Source of the DNA: Blastomussa wellsi
Lineage: Eukaryota > Cnidaria > Anthozoa > Scleractinia > Plerogyridae
Direction: 5' to 3'
Assembly (NCBI GenBank): GCA_947652115.1
Contig: OX393561.1
Coordinates: 40,062,421 to 40,126,420, forward strand
DNA: 64,000 bases
The notes under the pieces were generated by a model. The model did not search any database. It worked only from the letters and a program-made list of their open reading frames with translations, and was not told the DNA's origin. Positions 47,262-60,300 of the stretch are shown here, in pieces (position 1 is the stretch's first letter; every line of letters begins with the position of its first letter). The translations under genes and the position numbers were made by a program.

Positions 47262-47873
47262 GCTTTGTTAGTCTGTCATAGCATAGTCTTTTGGCTTTCA
47301 TCAGTAAATCGGAGGGGCAAAGTTTATGCTGAAGAAAATGAACTCAAGACGAAAGCACTTCAAACGGCTCCCATTCACAGTTATTATGACACCAAACGAC
47401 CAAGATTTCAACCTTTTCAAGTTCAACCACCGCCCCCTTCTCACCTGGATTTCCAGAGTCTTTGACCCCCCCCCCCCCCCCTGTCCTCCTGCAAGAATTT
47501 CCAGAATCCCATCTGTCGGGGTGTGTGGATTTTTTCAATTAGGAATTAATTCAAATAATACAGGAAGAATTGAATACATGTAACAATCATTGTTACATGT
47601 AACAACTGTAGGAGAGTTGCAAGTAGCATCCATATTTTTTTTCTTCAAACTGGTCAATTTTGAGTTATACTGATACCTTAAATTCAAATGTGTCATCCTC
47701 TTTATACTGTAAAAACTGCAGTTAGTCTGCTTTTATCCAGACCCTGATCCAGACCATAGTGAAACTTCCATTACATGACTGTATATACTTCAATGTCCTA
47801 CATGCACAGGTACATGTATAATATGTTGTGGTTCAATTTTAGCCATGGTAAGGGTATGATTGTTGTATATTTA

Positions 47874-47986
47874 ACAACTATTCCACGAGCCTGCGTTGGA
47901 TATGAGATGGTAGATAGCCCACGAGGTGAGTGGCACCTAGTTGTCTATAACCATCTCGTATCCAACAAGCGCGAGTAGAATAATTG
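47874..47986. repeat. palindromic repeat, family 1 copy B
   Basis: CAACTATTCCACGAG pairs loosely with CGCGAGTAGAATAATTG. GTTGGATATGAGATGGT pairs with ACCATCTCGTATCCAAC. The loop holds AGCCCACGAGGTGAGTGG. It is related to 12186-12295 and lies about 350 bp upstream of the Mextli-like start codon. Confidence 0.7.
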
Positions 47987-48286
47987 TTTTATGAAAAACG
48001 CCCAAAAATATTGTAAAAACATTGCAAAAAAATGCATTCTTTTACGCGCACACCTACCATATTTGTAGGTCGATGGTAATGTGAGCTCATATACAGTTTG
48101 TACCATTGCCTCTAAACCAATCAGAACTCAGAAAATGCAATATACATCTACCATAGCTAGTTTTTAATAATGTATAGTATGGTACAATATTGTCAGTTAT
48201 ATTTCATGGCTCTTAAAATCCTGGGATGATATATCGTAAATAGTATTATTTTTAGTATGAAACATTCTGGTAATGCATTTCTACAG

Positions 48287-48330
48287 ATCACTCTCAAGGA
48301 GAAGAATTTTCCTGAAGTAAAGGTGTAGCA
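48287..48330 (+). other. possible 5' UTR exon end before the Mextli-like start
   Basis: An acceptor-like CATTTCTACAG ends at 48286. An in-frame TGA at 48313-48315 lies upstream of the ATG at 48331, so this ATG is the first possible start in frame in this exon. A second ATG follows two codons later. Confidence 0.4.
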
Positions 48331-51300
48331 ATGGCAATGGCCCCGCAGACAAGAAGTGCATCGGATTTTCAGAGGGGTCTTCTAAGGAGATCTTCATCAA
48401 ATTCATCCCCTAGCTGTCCAGTAGTTGAAACCGTGGATTTTTGTCGAAGTAAGCCTGGGCTTGTTGAGCTGGAAAAACAGCTTTACTCTCTGGCTAATGG
48501 CAGTGGGAAATCTCGAGAGGCGCTGAAGACTTGCCAAACCTTGTTACATGACTGCGATGATGTAAATGGAATCTTCAATGTGTTTTGTTCCTGTAGTTGG
48601 GTAGACAGATACCAAGATCCCATCATTTCGCAGCTCTTTTATGAACTTGTCAGTGCACATCATGACAATAACAATGGCATATTGCTTGCTGAACTGGAAG
48701 CGGCATGTGAGGAACTGCTTCGGATCCTAACGCATCTTGGAACGCCCAACGCGCTACAATTTAGTGTTGTTTCTCTCTTGTATAGTCTAAGCAGATTAAG
48801 CACCCTGCCATCATCCCACCAGGAGGCTGTGCAAAGCTACCTGGAAGAAATTGCCAGGGCGCTGTGGCCCTTTAGCAAACCTTCTGCACCAAATCTGTGG
48901 GCAAGTGAGGTATTTTGTGATGCTCAGTGTGATGTTCTGAAAGCTTGTGGCAAGTTTCTTGAAGAAAAGTGCCCTGTCAATACAGAGAGGACATTCCAAA
49001 TGGTCAATGCAAAGTTGATTTCTGAAGATACTTCAAAGTACTCAAGGTTTCGCTTCCTTGAAATTCGGGAATTAAGGTCTTCTGGTTGGAAATTTTCAGG
49101 ACCTACTATGAATTATTACAAGGCAGCTTATTTGAAGGTGGGTATTAAATAATTTTGTTGTTTATAGTCTTGAGAAATAACTTTTTTAAACAAAGCTAAT
49201 AAAGCTCGATCAGACTCCACAAATAACTGGGTGATTTAGTAGTTGAACACAACAGTAGCTCCGACCAGTGATTAAAAACAATGATTTCAAGTTGAGGCTG
49301 GGGTGGGCAAAGATACAGTAAATGTATGAAACTGTGTTTACATGTACATGTATACAAATTGTCCATCCCAGTCTCGACTTAAAACCATTTTTTTGCGGGC
49401 GTTGAAGCATAATTTTGTATGAGTGTAAAATTGCATTTTATTTCTGACCCCAATCGCATTCAATCCAACCATCTCTATGTCACTAAAAATAATTGTAAAA
49501 CATTCCGAGATACAGTGTATGTGATTGTATTATTTATTTATTTTATTCTGAGATACTGTATGTGATTGTAGTATAATTTTACAATGTACATGTATTTATT
49601 GTGATTGTTTTCACAAAAGCTGTCTTGGGATGTAGTTATGTACAATACATGTACATGCAACAGGGCTTCTGGTATTTCGCACGGTCGCAGAGCCACAAAA
49701 TTCAGGTATATCCATGAAATCCCGTGAAATTCCAAAAACTACCAGGCATTCTTACATGTAGATTAATGTTGCGAAAAACTGGGCACTGGCCACAATGTGA
49801 AGACTTTTCGTTGACACTACGCAGTGTGAAAGGAAACTGCTGTCTGTAGTAAGGCAGGCACAGCTTACTCGTGCGTGCAGGACACGATCGGAGATGCAAG
49901 AATGTTTTGACTGCACAAATGGATTTGAATCTTCAATCACGAACAATCATGCCTTGAAACTGCAAAGCAACACAAGAGAATGAGGACAGAAAAGAAATTT
50001 ATTGCATTGCTGTTTTTGGCTCTAAATTGTATCTGAAAACGGAGGATAACCGGTCGACTTTTTTCTTGCTGTTCGAAACAAGAACAGTTTCCTTCAAAAC
50101 CGTGTTGGATGAACTTTTGTGTTTTCTTTCTTGCCCTGAATTTGACGTCCTGCAGTATTTTTTCTGGAATGTTTCTTGCTTTTTAATGAAATTTGCCCCG
50201 AAAACGCCTGTGAAATCCCCGCGAAATTGGCCATTTTCTTCGCGAATTTGTCTCTGCAAATCCTGCAAAATTTGGCTTTTTTCCCCGCGAATTATCAGAA
50301 GCCCTGATGTAAATGTACTGTAAGCTGCTTATTGTAATTTACATGAGAATAGCCAACGTTCTGTAAAATTGGCTCTCCTTGCTAGCAGAAACAATGATTA
50401 TCATAAAAGTAATACTACATGACTATTTGTATTTGCTTTGTTTGTGATTAATTTTGTTTCTCGTCTTTTGTATACTGTAGTTTATAAGCCAGTCCAGGAA
50501 AGAGATGTTAGTCAATGACATTAATACACCACCAAGGAATGGTCTTACAATTGATTCCAACGAAGAAGTCAGTAACAAACCTGTGACCGTGGTAAGGATA
50601 AGTGAAAATGAATTGCGCAAGTCATGCGAGAACATGCATCATGAACTCTTTGCACAAGATCCAATAATTGCTCACGAGAATGATGTTGTGGTTGAGAACG
50701 AATCCTCTCCACTGGTTGATTGTACTAAACTACTAGCTAAACTGAAAATATCTGATTCTTTGTCAAATACACCAACCTTGTCAAAGGGAAATCCTTTTCT
50801 GCAGGGAACAGGTTTGGAGACAACTTCTCGAGATTTTTCTGAGAACAGTGTGGAACGAGCATCTTCTCCTTGCAGTAGTGATGGTAGTGATGATGTTTTT
50901 GCTAGTGCAAGCAGACATGCTAGCTCTGAGCTTAATGCTGGTCATAAGAATAGAGTTCTTCCAGCTCTGCATAGAGGTGACTTCAAGAAAGCAAGGCGGC
51001 CCTTTAAGAGTGACTCTTCACTGAACGCAAGCACTGAAAACGTAGTAACAAGGACAGAATTAACAAGCTTAGTAACAAGGACAGAATTGACAGCCGACTA
51101 TAAAGAGAACAGATTTAGCAATACATGCAAAACAACTCTTACTAGAAGTCAATCTGAAGTGCACTCGTCCATTGAGAGCAACAACATTTCTTGTGACCCA
51201 CCAACTGAAACTCAGTCAGTCATGGCAGCAGTTCCAAGAAGCAGTAGTCAGAGATTGAACTGTCTTTCTAATGAAACTAAACTTGTTGATGAACAGGATC

Positions 51301-54300
51301 AAAATGCTGAAAGCCCTAGAGAAGACTGGAGGGAGAGGAAACAGCCGAGCACAGAGAACTTTGTTGAAAACCAGAATGGTGATACAAGTAAGCAAAAGAA
51401 ACTGTCATTTAGTACTGATGACTCAGATGTCCAGGAAAATAAGAATGGTCAGGGTTCAGCTGCACAGAACTGGAGGGATAGAAAACCATCTGATGCAGGC
51501 AACTTGCAGGAAAGTACATGTACAAGTACCAGTTCAGTTACAGAAAACTGGAGGGAACAGAAGCTGTCAGGTCACCTCTCGGGTACAGGCAACTGGAGAG
51601 AAAGGCGACCATCAGTGGATTTGAAAGAACCAGAGAACGGTAGCTTGAGTAATGGCAGTATATGTACATCGAGTGAAAACTGGAGAGAGAGAAAGGCTGA
51701 TCAACCAGGTGACTTTAGGAGCGGTGGCTCAAATCATGAAAATTGGCGAGACAGGAAATCTATGAGTGTCGATGAGTCAAGGAAAGATACTTGGTCTACA
51801 GCAGGTGAAAGACCAAAGAGACACAGCACTGGTGGTATCCAGCTTGAAAGACAGGATTCTAATGAAAAAGGTTTGTGACTTGTGTAATAACTGATGTCCT
51901 TCAGTATGTTCATTGTATGTACATGTATTTTGCAGTAGTAAGTGTGGATGTACTTGTTCTGTGCTTGTTCATGTTGCTATACATGTAATTTAGAAATATT
52001 GATGTCCAGTATGCTACATGTTCATATCCATTTTGTTACGTCAGACCCACTGTATTGTAGATATTAATACTTGTCTAGCAATTACAAGTATAAAGTATGT
52101 GTGACTTTTGTGTGCAATCACATATAGAGTGTTTTAACTGTAATGCAATTAAAAAAATAATGTACACCATTCAGTCAATGAAGTCAAGAAAAAGTGATAA
52201 TTTATGTGAGATAAGTTTTGGATTTTGGACATCACGTAAAGATGGTCTATATTTATTTCCAGGTAAACGCTCTCCAGGTGGAGGTTTTGGACTTCCTAAA
52301 TCCACAGGATCGGATGATGATCCATCTGCTGCAAGGTGGGTTTCCTTTGTACATGTAAGACTTAACATCATATACAAGTCGTGTAACATACACATGTTTG
52401 TATGAATGGCGACACTTACATTTATTGCACATTTATTTCACAGGTGCTTATGCAATTTGCAAACATGCCTAAAAGGTATCAGAGTTTTTTTGGGGGGGGG
52501 AGGGGGTATACTGTAGTCCAATTTCATTTTTGCCCCTAAGAGGTACCAATTCTAAAATAACAAACTTTTCAACTGAAACCGTAGTTCAGAATAAGAAAAG
52601 TTATTTGCCTAACAAATACGGTTCCGGTTCCTGACTTTCTTCAGAATGATGAGGCCGCCAAAAGGTTCCAAAACAACTCTAGTGGCGGTCATTTTTGGTT
52701 AAAGCACCCTGAGCATCTAAGCAATACCAACCCACCAATTTTATCGCCTGAAGGGTACGGCAAGCACCCTAATTATTTTTATAGGGGAGTCCCCCCAAGA
52801 GGGGCATGGTGACCTACTGAAGACTTTCTGTAGGAGACTAAAAAGACTGCATTGTGTTCTTGGGCATTGAAGACACTTTGTCTCACAGTACCCAGGGTTG
52901 TCAATAAGATTTTAAGTATGCGGAGATATTTTGAAAGGGGTCCCTTTTGTTAAGCGTTTTTGTAATGACTGCTTTTTCCCGCTTATCTCCGCCAAACTGT
53001 AGCCAGCAAAAACGTTTAAGAAGCCGGCGCTATTGCCGGTCGCCGGCGCTTATTGACAACCCTGAGTACCGCTTTCCTCCCAGGGGTATAAATGGGTACT
53101 GGTGAATTGTTAGGGCACCTGACCGAATGCTGGGGAGTAACCTGCCATGGGCTAGCATCCCATCGTGGGGGAGTAGAAATCTTCCTACAGTAGCTGCTTC
53201 TGCTCCCATTATGCTTAAGGCCTCCAATCGGCTAGATCACATTGGTTTGCGTCGTGTAATAAATTATTGATCATTGGAACAAGGTGCTTGACCAAACTGA
53301 GTTATTGCCGTGGAGTGAGTGCAGCGAGTGGGCCGCCATTATAATAAGAATGTATAAGAAATCTGAGTGTGTAAAATCAAGATTGTCGGAATGCACTGCA
53401 CTCTGGTGTTGCTTTGCTTTGAGGGTGAGCAACAAAACACGAAGGGCAAACTGTCATCAGCCTTCTTTTCTGTGATCTTCAAAATTCAGGACATTCAGGA
53501 CCTTTAGTGAGTGGGAATCTTTTCGTTGTGCATCATGACAACTTGAACCGTGCAGAAAATGTTATGACAACAACAATCTGTTTGTTTTCTGATAGTTAAA
53601 TGTTGTTTCATGAATACTTGTAAATGTACTTGCATTGTGTTTTTGGTTCATGTAGATCTTCATGTACATGTACATGTTTTGTACACTGTATGCATCTTTC
53701 TATGCCCAGTTCAGGGTATTTAATAGGGAGCTTAAGCAACGGCGACGGCTAGGACGACGCCTGCTTAAAAATGAATTTATATTTTACGCACGAATCTCGC
53801 AAATGCCCTGATGTCTTCGTTGCATCTATCGCTTTCAAACGCAGTTCTTCCAGAAAATATAAGGACGGCGTTTATTTTCAAAAAGAAAAACGAAAATTTA
53901 GCCGTCGAGGTTCACGTTCTCCAAAGTACTCAGAAATTGGTCATTTCACGTTGTTGTTTTGCATGGGACGACAGAGAAATGTACCAAAAATTATAACGCA
54001 CGTGCAGAGCTATTATACTGCTCAGTAAATCTTTTGTTTTGCGACGTTCTCGTTGACGTTGCCGTCGTGGTTTGCTTTAGCTCTCTACTAAGACCTGATA
54101 CCCACTGGAGCTCTGGCAGGTATTCTGTTGTGAAATGCTTGACAGGTGTTTTCAGTTTCTTACATGTAAATTGCTTATTGAAAGCCCTGTCTCTGCAGTT
54201 TCCATTTTATAGTTTTAACGTAGTTGAATGCACACATGCAAATCTTGTTTTTTTTGTGTTTTTTTTTCCAGTGATAAGTCTCCTATACAAGAAGTACACG

Positions 54301-57300
54301 AGGTTCAGATAACAGAGGAAGAAAGCCAAGGCTAGTGGTTGCCAGATATAAACTGACATATTGTTTTTAAACCAATCACGTCCAGGAATGAAGCAATTTC
54401 TCTAATTTTTAATTGAAATAATTTCATTGTGTTCAAGAAGTGAGTTGCTTTTAATTATCACTAACTGAACTGCAAATTAGAGTTACATGTAATTGATTAC
54501 AACTAGATTTTTAGTCTGCAAAGTGTAACATGTAAAAAAATACAGTTGTTCTCTCTTTCAGGTTTAAAAGGATGGAAATTGGGAGAAATTAAGGTATCTT
54601 TAGCTTTGTTAAAGTGGTACTTCTATGAAAAAAATTTGTTCTGGTTCTCTTTTGATTGGCAAGAATGCACCATGCCAAATATTGCTTCTCAATTTTTGAA
54701 ATAAGTCTTTTTGTCCGCCATTACCAGATTCAACTTCAGTCAAGTTGCATCGCAGGGTCCGAAATTGCGACCAGCTGGTCGCCAATGCGACTGAAAATTG
54801 AGTGTTGGTGACCAGAATTTCATGGTTAGTCGCCAACAAGCGACTAAATTTTAGCATTGTGTCAATGTTTTGAACGAGCGCCCAAGGAATTAAATCGAAA
54901 AATTTCGCGTTTGATTTCAGCAAGAAACTTACCCCTTGTCTTGTCAAAGTTTTTAATCTCTACAGAAAGTAATTAAGATTAAAAGTAAAGGTAAGATTCC
55001 CATTAGATGACCTTCAACAGCCGTTGTAAACCACGTATTTAGCGGCCGCCATATTTTCAGCAGTTTTGTCTAAAAGCCATACCGTGGGCGCGATTTTGTT
55101 CGGAAGTGGCCTGGAACGAACAATATGGCCGCTTGTTCGTACATGGCTTCTTGAACGCTTCGAACAACTGGTCAGTCTTCAAAGTAACAGAGGTATCTAT
55201 TCAACGAAAACTCGTTTTCAACTGAAATGTAAGCTACATGATATTTTAATGCCTTTATACATGCGAGTCTTAAAGAAACGTTTTTCAGAACTCAATGTTT
55301 TCGTGTTTTGCAGTGAGACAAAAATTTTACGAACCACTTTTTGGCGACCAGATTTTTTCATTTGGCGACTGAAAAAAAATGTTCAGTCGCCACTTGGCGC
55401 CTGCATAAAAAAGTTAATTTCGGACCCTGCATCGAGAGAGCTGGATTGAGAGAGAAAATGACGTTATACATGTATACTCACCAGTTTAATTTTTTACTGT
55501 GTGAACCCAGCTAACCCAGCCAGTTTTTGGTATGCAGCACAAGCTTTTAGAAAGAAGTTGCTGTTCTGCATTGAGAGAGCTGGATTGAGAGAGAAGTTGT
55601 TGTTCTGCATTGAGAGAGCTGGATTGAGAGAGAAAATGATGTCATACATGTATACTTACTAGTTTAATTTTTTACTGTGTGACCCCAGCTAACCCAGCCA
55701 GTTTTTGGTATGCAGAACAGCAACTTCCTTCCAAAAGCTTGTGCTGCATACTAATCAGCTGGGTTCACACATTGCAAAAATAAACTAGTGAGTATATGAT
55801 GTTATTTTCTCTCTCTATCCAGCTCTCTTAATGCAACTCGACTGAAGTCGAATGTGGTAATGGCGGACAGTTTAAACAAGAATTTGTCATTACAAAAAAC
55901 AGACTTATTTCGAAAATTGAGGCTCAATAATTGGCATGGTGCATTCTTGCCAAACATAAAATTGGAATTGAAAGAGAACAAGAACAACATTTTTTCATCA
56001 TTGTGCCACTTTAATGAACAGCATAAAATTATATCATTAAAGAGGGATAATGTTGGCGACCACAAATTGCTAGCTGGGGACCAAGTCGGCAATGCTACTA
56101 CACTGTAGATAGTTTATTATTTGCATTAATTGTATTGTTTTGTGCTTTTAGATGGAGACTGGCTGTAGTCGAATATTTCATAATAGGGAAAAATGTGTGA
56201 TTGAAATAAGAGGTGACCCTCAGCAGTGCAAGGTATGTCATATCTCGAACAACTGTTTACATGTAACTGCATTTGTTGATGTTTGATATGTAAATCTAAT
56301 ATATAGATTTAGCCAAGCCTAAAAGCAGAACTCCATATTTTTGCTGGTTCTTAATAATTTCTGAAATTGCGTGCTGAGATTGCATTAATCAAGAAAGACT
56401 CCAGCTGAAATAAATAAGAATAATTGAAAAAGTCAGCTCCAGTTGCAGAATTTCCACTGAGAATGAGCATTAAAAATTACAAAATCCTGCCAGAAGCAAA
56501 AAATTCGGACCTGAGCCCGTGATCAATGAAAAACAATACCTGGTCAACGATTAACTTAAAAAAACATGTGACCTCGAATGAGTTTTAAATCTGAGCCCAC
56601 GATCTGGTCATGCGATACTGGTCAGCAGATACCTTCTTTTGACAGCTGTCAATTGACCATGACATGGCAAAGATGTACAATGTAAGCTTATGGTAACCTT
56701 TAAAAATGTTAACCAGGTCAGGTCTCTGGACTGTGGCCACCATATTGATATTTGGGGCAACGTCATACAGACGTATGGATGTATGTATTTTGCATGCGCC
56801 GTGACGCTTGCCATTTTGACCATGAGAAATGAAAGGCATGGTTCTCCTGTTTGTATTGTGTATGCGTGCTTGGTTCTCCTATTTCTATAGGTATGGGGCT
56901 CCGCTCTGCAGCCCTTCGGGTCACCAGAGCTCCGCTATTATCATTATTTTTGTGGGAGGTCCAGTTATGGTTAGTGTGCTGGACTCCGGATCAGACGGTC
57001 CGGTTTCGAGCCTCTAGCCAGGCACTGCATTGTGTTCTTGGGCAAGACACTTTACTCTTGCAGTGCCTCTCTCCACCCAGGTGTATAAATGGGTACCGGC
57101 GAATTAACTGCTGGGGGGTAACCCTGCAATGGACTAGCATCCCATCCAGGGGGGAGTAGAAATACTCTCAGTCGCTTCATGCTACAGAAACCGGGATAAG
57201 CTCCAGCCTGATGGGTCACTAGACCTGAATGCAGACTTCACCGTTTTTTTTACTTGTGCTTGTTATATTTTTTGCAGATTGTTATTGTATTTTATTATTT

Positions 57301-60300
57301 TTATTTTCAGTGTTATTTCCCATTAGAAGGTTTATTTACAATTGAATGAGTTTATTTTATTTTTAGTTAGAAAGTTTGTCTTGCATGAATGTATAGGTAC
57401 ATGTATCAATACACTGCATTATAATTATTGTCTGTCCTCATTCACCAAACTGCAACCCATGTTCGTAAACAGTAGTTTCATAAACTATTCCTGATACATG
57501 TAACTGTCTAAAGAATGGTCTTTTTCTCGTCTACTGCAGGTTGCAAAAAAGCGAGTGTACAGTGTTGTTGCTGCTAGTCAAGAGGAATTTGTGAGTCAAA
57601 CTTTTCATTCTGCAGTATTCAAACGGTGTCAGACATACACGCATGGAACATGCGTGTATGTCACTCCCATAATTTTTCTTATTTTAGTGAAATATTGCAT
57701 GTCAACAGTGATGTCTGGTTTTGTAACTTTAGTTACTGTCACTAAGGGCCGGGGGGCTGGTGAATTCCCCCAGCTACTACGAGTTTGAGCCTCATCTACT
57801 TTAAAACAAAACCAAAGCACTGGAAAATGAAAAATTCATCAAACAAAATCCACTTACATGTACTTTCCCCACCTACTTGAAATATTAGTGACAGCCCTGG
57901 TTGACTGTCATGTTTCATTACACACAGTATTTACATGTAGGTTTTCTCAATTTCACTTGTTGTACATGTACTGTATGGATCCAGGCTGTCGTTACTTAAG
58001 CTTACAAACTTGCAGCGATGTATCAACTGTAAGCACTGGCTACTTGTTAATTCCACTAGCTGATCGAAAGAGAGGTTACCACCAGCTTCAATTTCACTAG
58101 AAAACAAAGAGTGGAAGAAAAAGCCGGCTAAGCTTGTTAATGATCCTGCTTAGTTCTTTCTCAGCTACGTCACTTGAATTGTGGTGGAAATAAGTATGCC
58201 CTGCACAATAGGAAGTTTGGGTGTAATACCATCAAAATAACTAGTTAAAGTTTACGATGGAAGGTTCACTCAATATAGATAGCTTTGATAAGTCGCTCTT
58301 ATTCTCGATAAGTTTCACGAAGGAAGGTTCACTCTTAAGTAATCGCTCGTAAATTTGTCTCTCCAAATATTCACTCTTAAATTTTCGCTCATAAACTAGT
58401 GCATCGTAAAGGTTGGGGAACATGTAGTTCCCCCAAAAGCTATAATCTTTCTCTTGACTGTCCTCCATGCCTTGTGCTTTTCAAACTGTCGGATAAAATT
58501 TCAATGAGCCAGCAAGCACTCCCAAAAGTAACGAGCCAGTGATATATCTCAAGTCAGCGATATCCCTAACAACGTAACGTTGAAAAAACGACAGAAACCG
58601 TCTGCATTTTATGACCGGTGCCAGCCTGGCCCTGGTAATAAACAGTGGCTTCAATTATTCTAATTGCTGGTATTTTCTAAGGCAGTGGTATAAATGAGTA
58701 TATGCAGCTTTTAATGTTACGTGGTCTGTTCTTTCAGGGTGCACTTGTTCCACTCTCAGATGAGGTTCTTGAACATCTTCAAACAGAAGGCTGCAACATT
58801 CTGGCTGAAAGGCTTTCATTGTCTTCAGCAGCTCATGTCAAAATGATTAATGGTAAGTCCGTACTTGCAATGTGCATGTACAACAATGCTGTAAGTTGTT
58901 CCTGTAAACCAAACTCTCTTTAAAAGTCGGTGCTTTGGCTGAGATAAACACTACTTGATGGGAAATTCTTGAACTCACTAATAATTCATCATTATGATGT
59001 TAGAACAAAGGAAATCGTAATCATGACCTTGGTTTGGAAATGTGATCTTAATCAGCATAGATTTATACTATTTTGCTTACTGAAGATTTGTGAAAATCTC
59101 TCTCTAAATTTATTTTTCTTTTGACCAGACACACAGCTCTTCATATCAGGCCATCGTACCTGCGTGAACCTTGCTAAAGCACAGCTGGCCAAGATTAAAG
59201 TGATGGTGAGTAGTGCTTGTACATCAACCATTACATTAACAGTCTAAGATCAGCTGAAAGAAAAATAAACAGTAATTTAGTTTTTCAAATAAAGATTCTG
59301 TTAAATTGTAAAACACTGAATCTCCAAAACAGAAGCTTTTAGACTTTACAGTGAAACTAATTCAACCGGGGCCAACCCAACGTTTTTTAGACAACCAAGA
59401 GACTAGTTCAGGACAAAAGAATCAGAGTTTTTTCATCAGTAGACCAAAACCACTGATGAAAAAACTAGTGATCGGTTAAAAAACGTTGGGTGGCTCCGGT
59501 TGAGTTAGTTGCACTGTAAGAACATGTTATGAATGGTTTCATTTGTAAAACTGCTTAAATTCAATGTACATTTGTTCAACAGTTAAGGTACACAGATGAT
59601 CCAGATGTGCTAAGCCCATTCCAACAAGACAAAAGTGAAGAGAAACATCAACAAGTTGAAAGACTGTTTGCTGCACTAGAAGGAAGGCCAAGATTAACAG
59701 GTAAATGTAAGAATACAATATTATTTTGTTGATCACACCCATTCAGTACAGTAGATGAACATGGGAGAGCTGCTTGTAAGGAATGGTGGAGCCACATACC
59801 ACTGTACAAGCTGAGTACAAGTGTTACACCAAGGGTTACCATGGCAACCCTTTGAGCAGCAACCACCAGCAATCCTTTTCCCATAATCTTTATTACTTTT
59901 TTCCTTTAATTGATGCCATGTAAAACATATGACAATCATTCTAAATCAACACGGTACGCAAACGGCAGAAGCAATAGCATTTTCTCGCCTTTTTCAAGTT
60001 TGCCAGTTTTGCCGTTTGTCTTTTGTTCAGCACAACGAGGCATTTTGTGGTTGTGAGCAACTCTTTTTAGTTACTGAAAATTGTTTCTCAATTTATATTA
60101 CCATAATAATACCAGAAGAGCTGCCACCTTTCAAGAGAAATAGTAGCCAGTTGGTGTGACGTTATTTCGTAGTGAAAAGATTTTTAAGGAGGATGCCTTA
60201 GAGCTCTTTATGGCTAATAAACAGTATTGCGTTCGCGTCAAACAGTTCAGAGTCAACGGAAAGAAGTCATCGGACTGTTTAATTAATGGGATGAGCAGCG

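Larger units (their letters stand above)
54594..56151 (+). other. Mextli-like intron 5, almost wholly transposon
   Basis: The GTATCT donor and the TGCTTTTAG acceptor bound 1,558 bp, of which 1,398 belong to the TTAA element described at 54613-56010, itself carrying a second element. The rest of the intron is short unique sequence. Confidence 0.75.

Noticed and set aside
56955..57020. possible tRNA gene
   Set aside because: Pol III box-like motifs are present but no cloverleaf can be folded; it is the head of a SINE.
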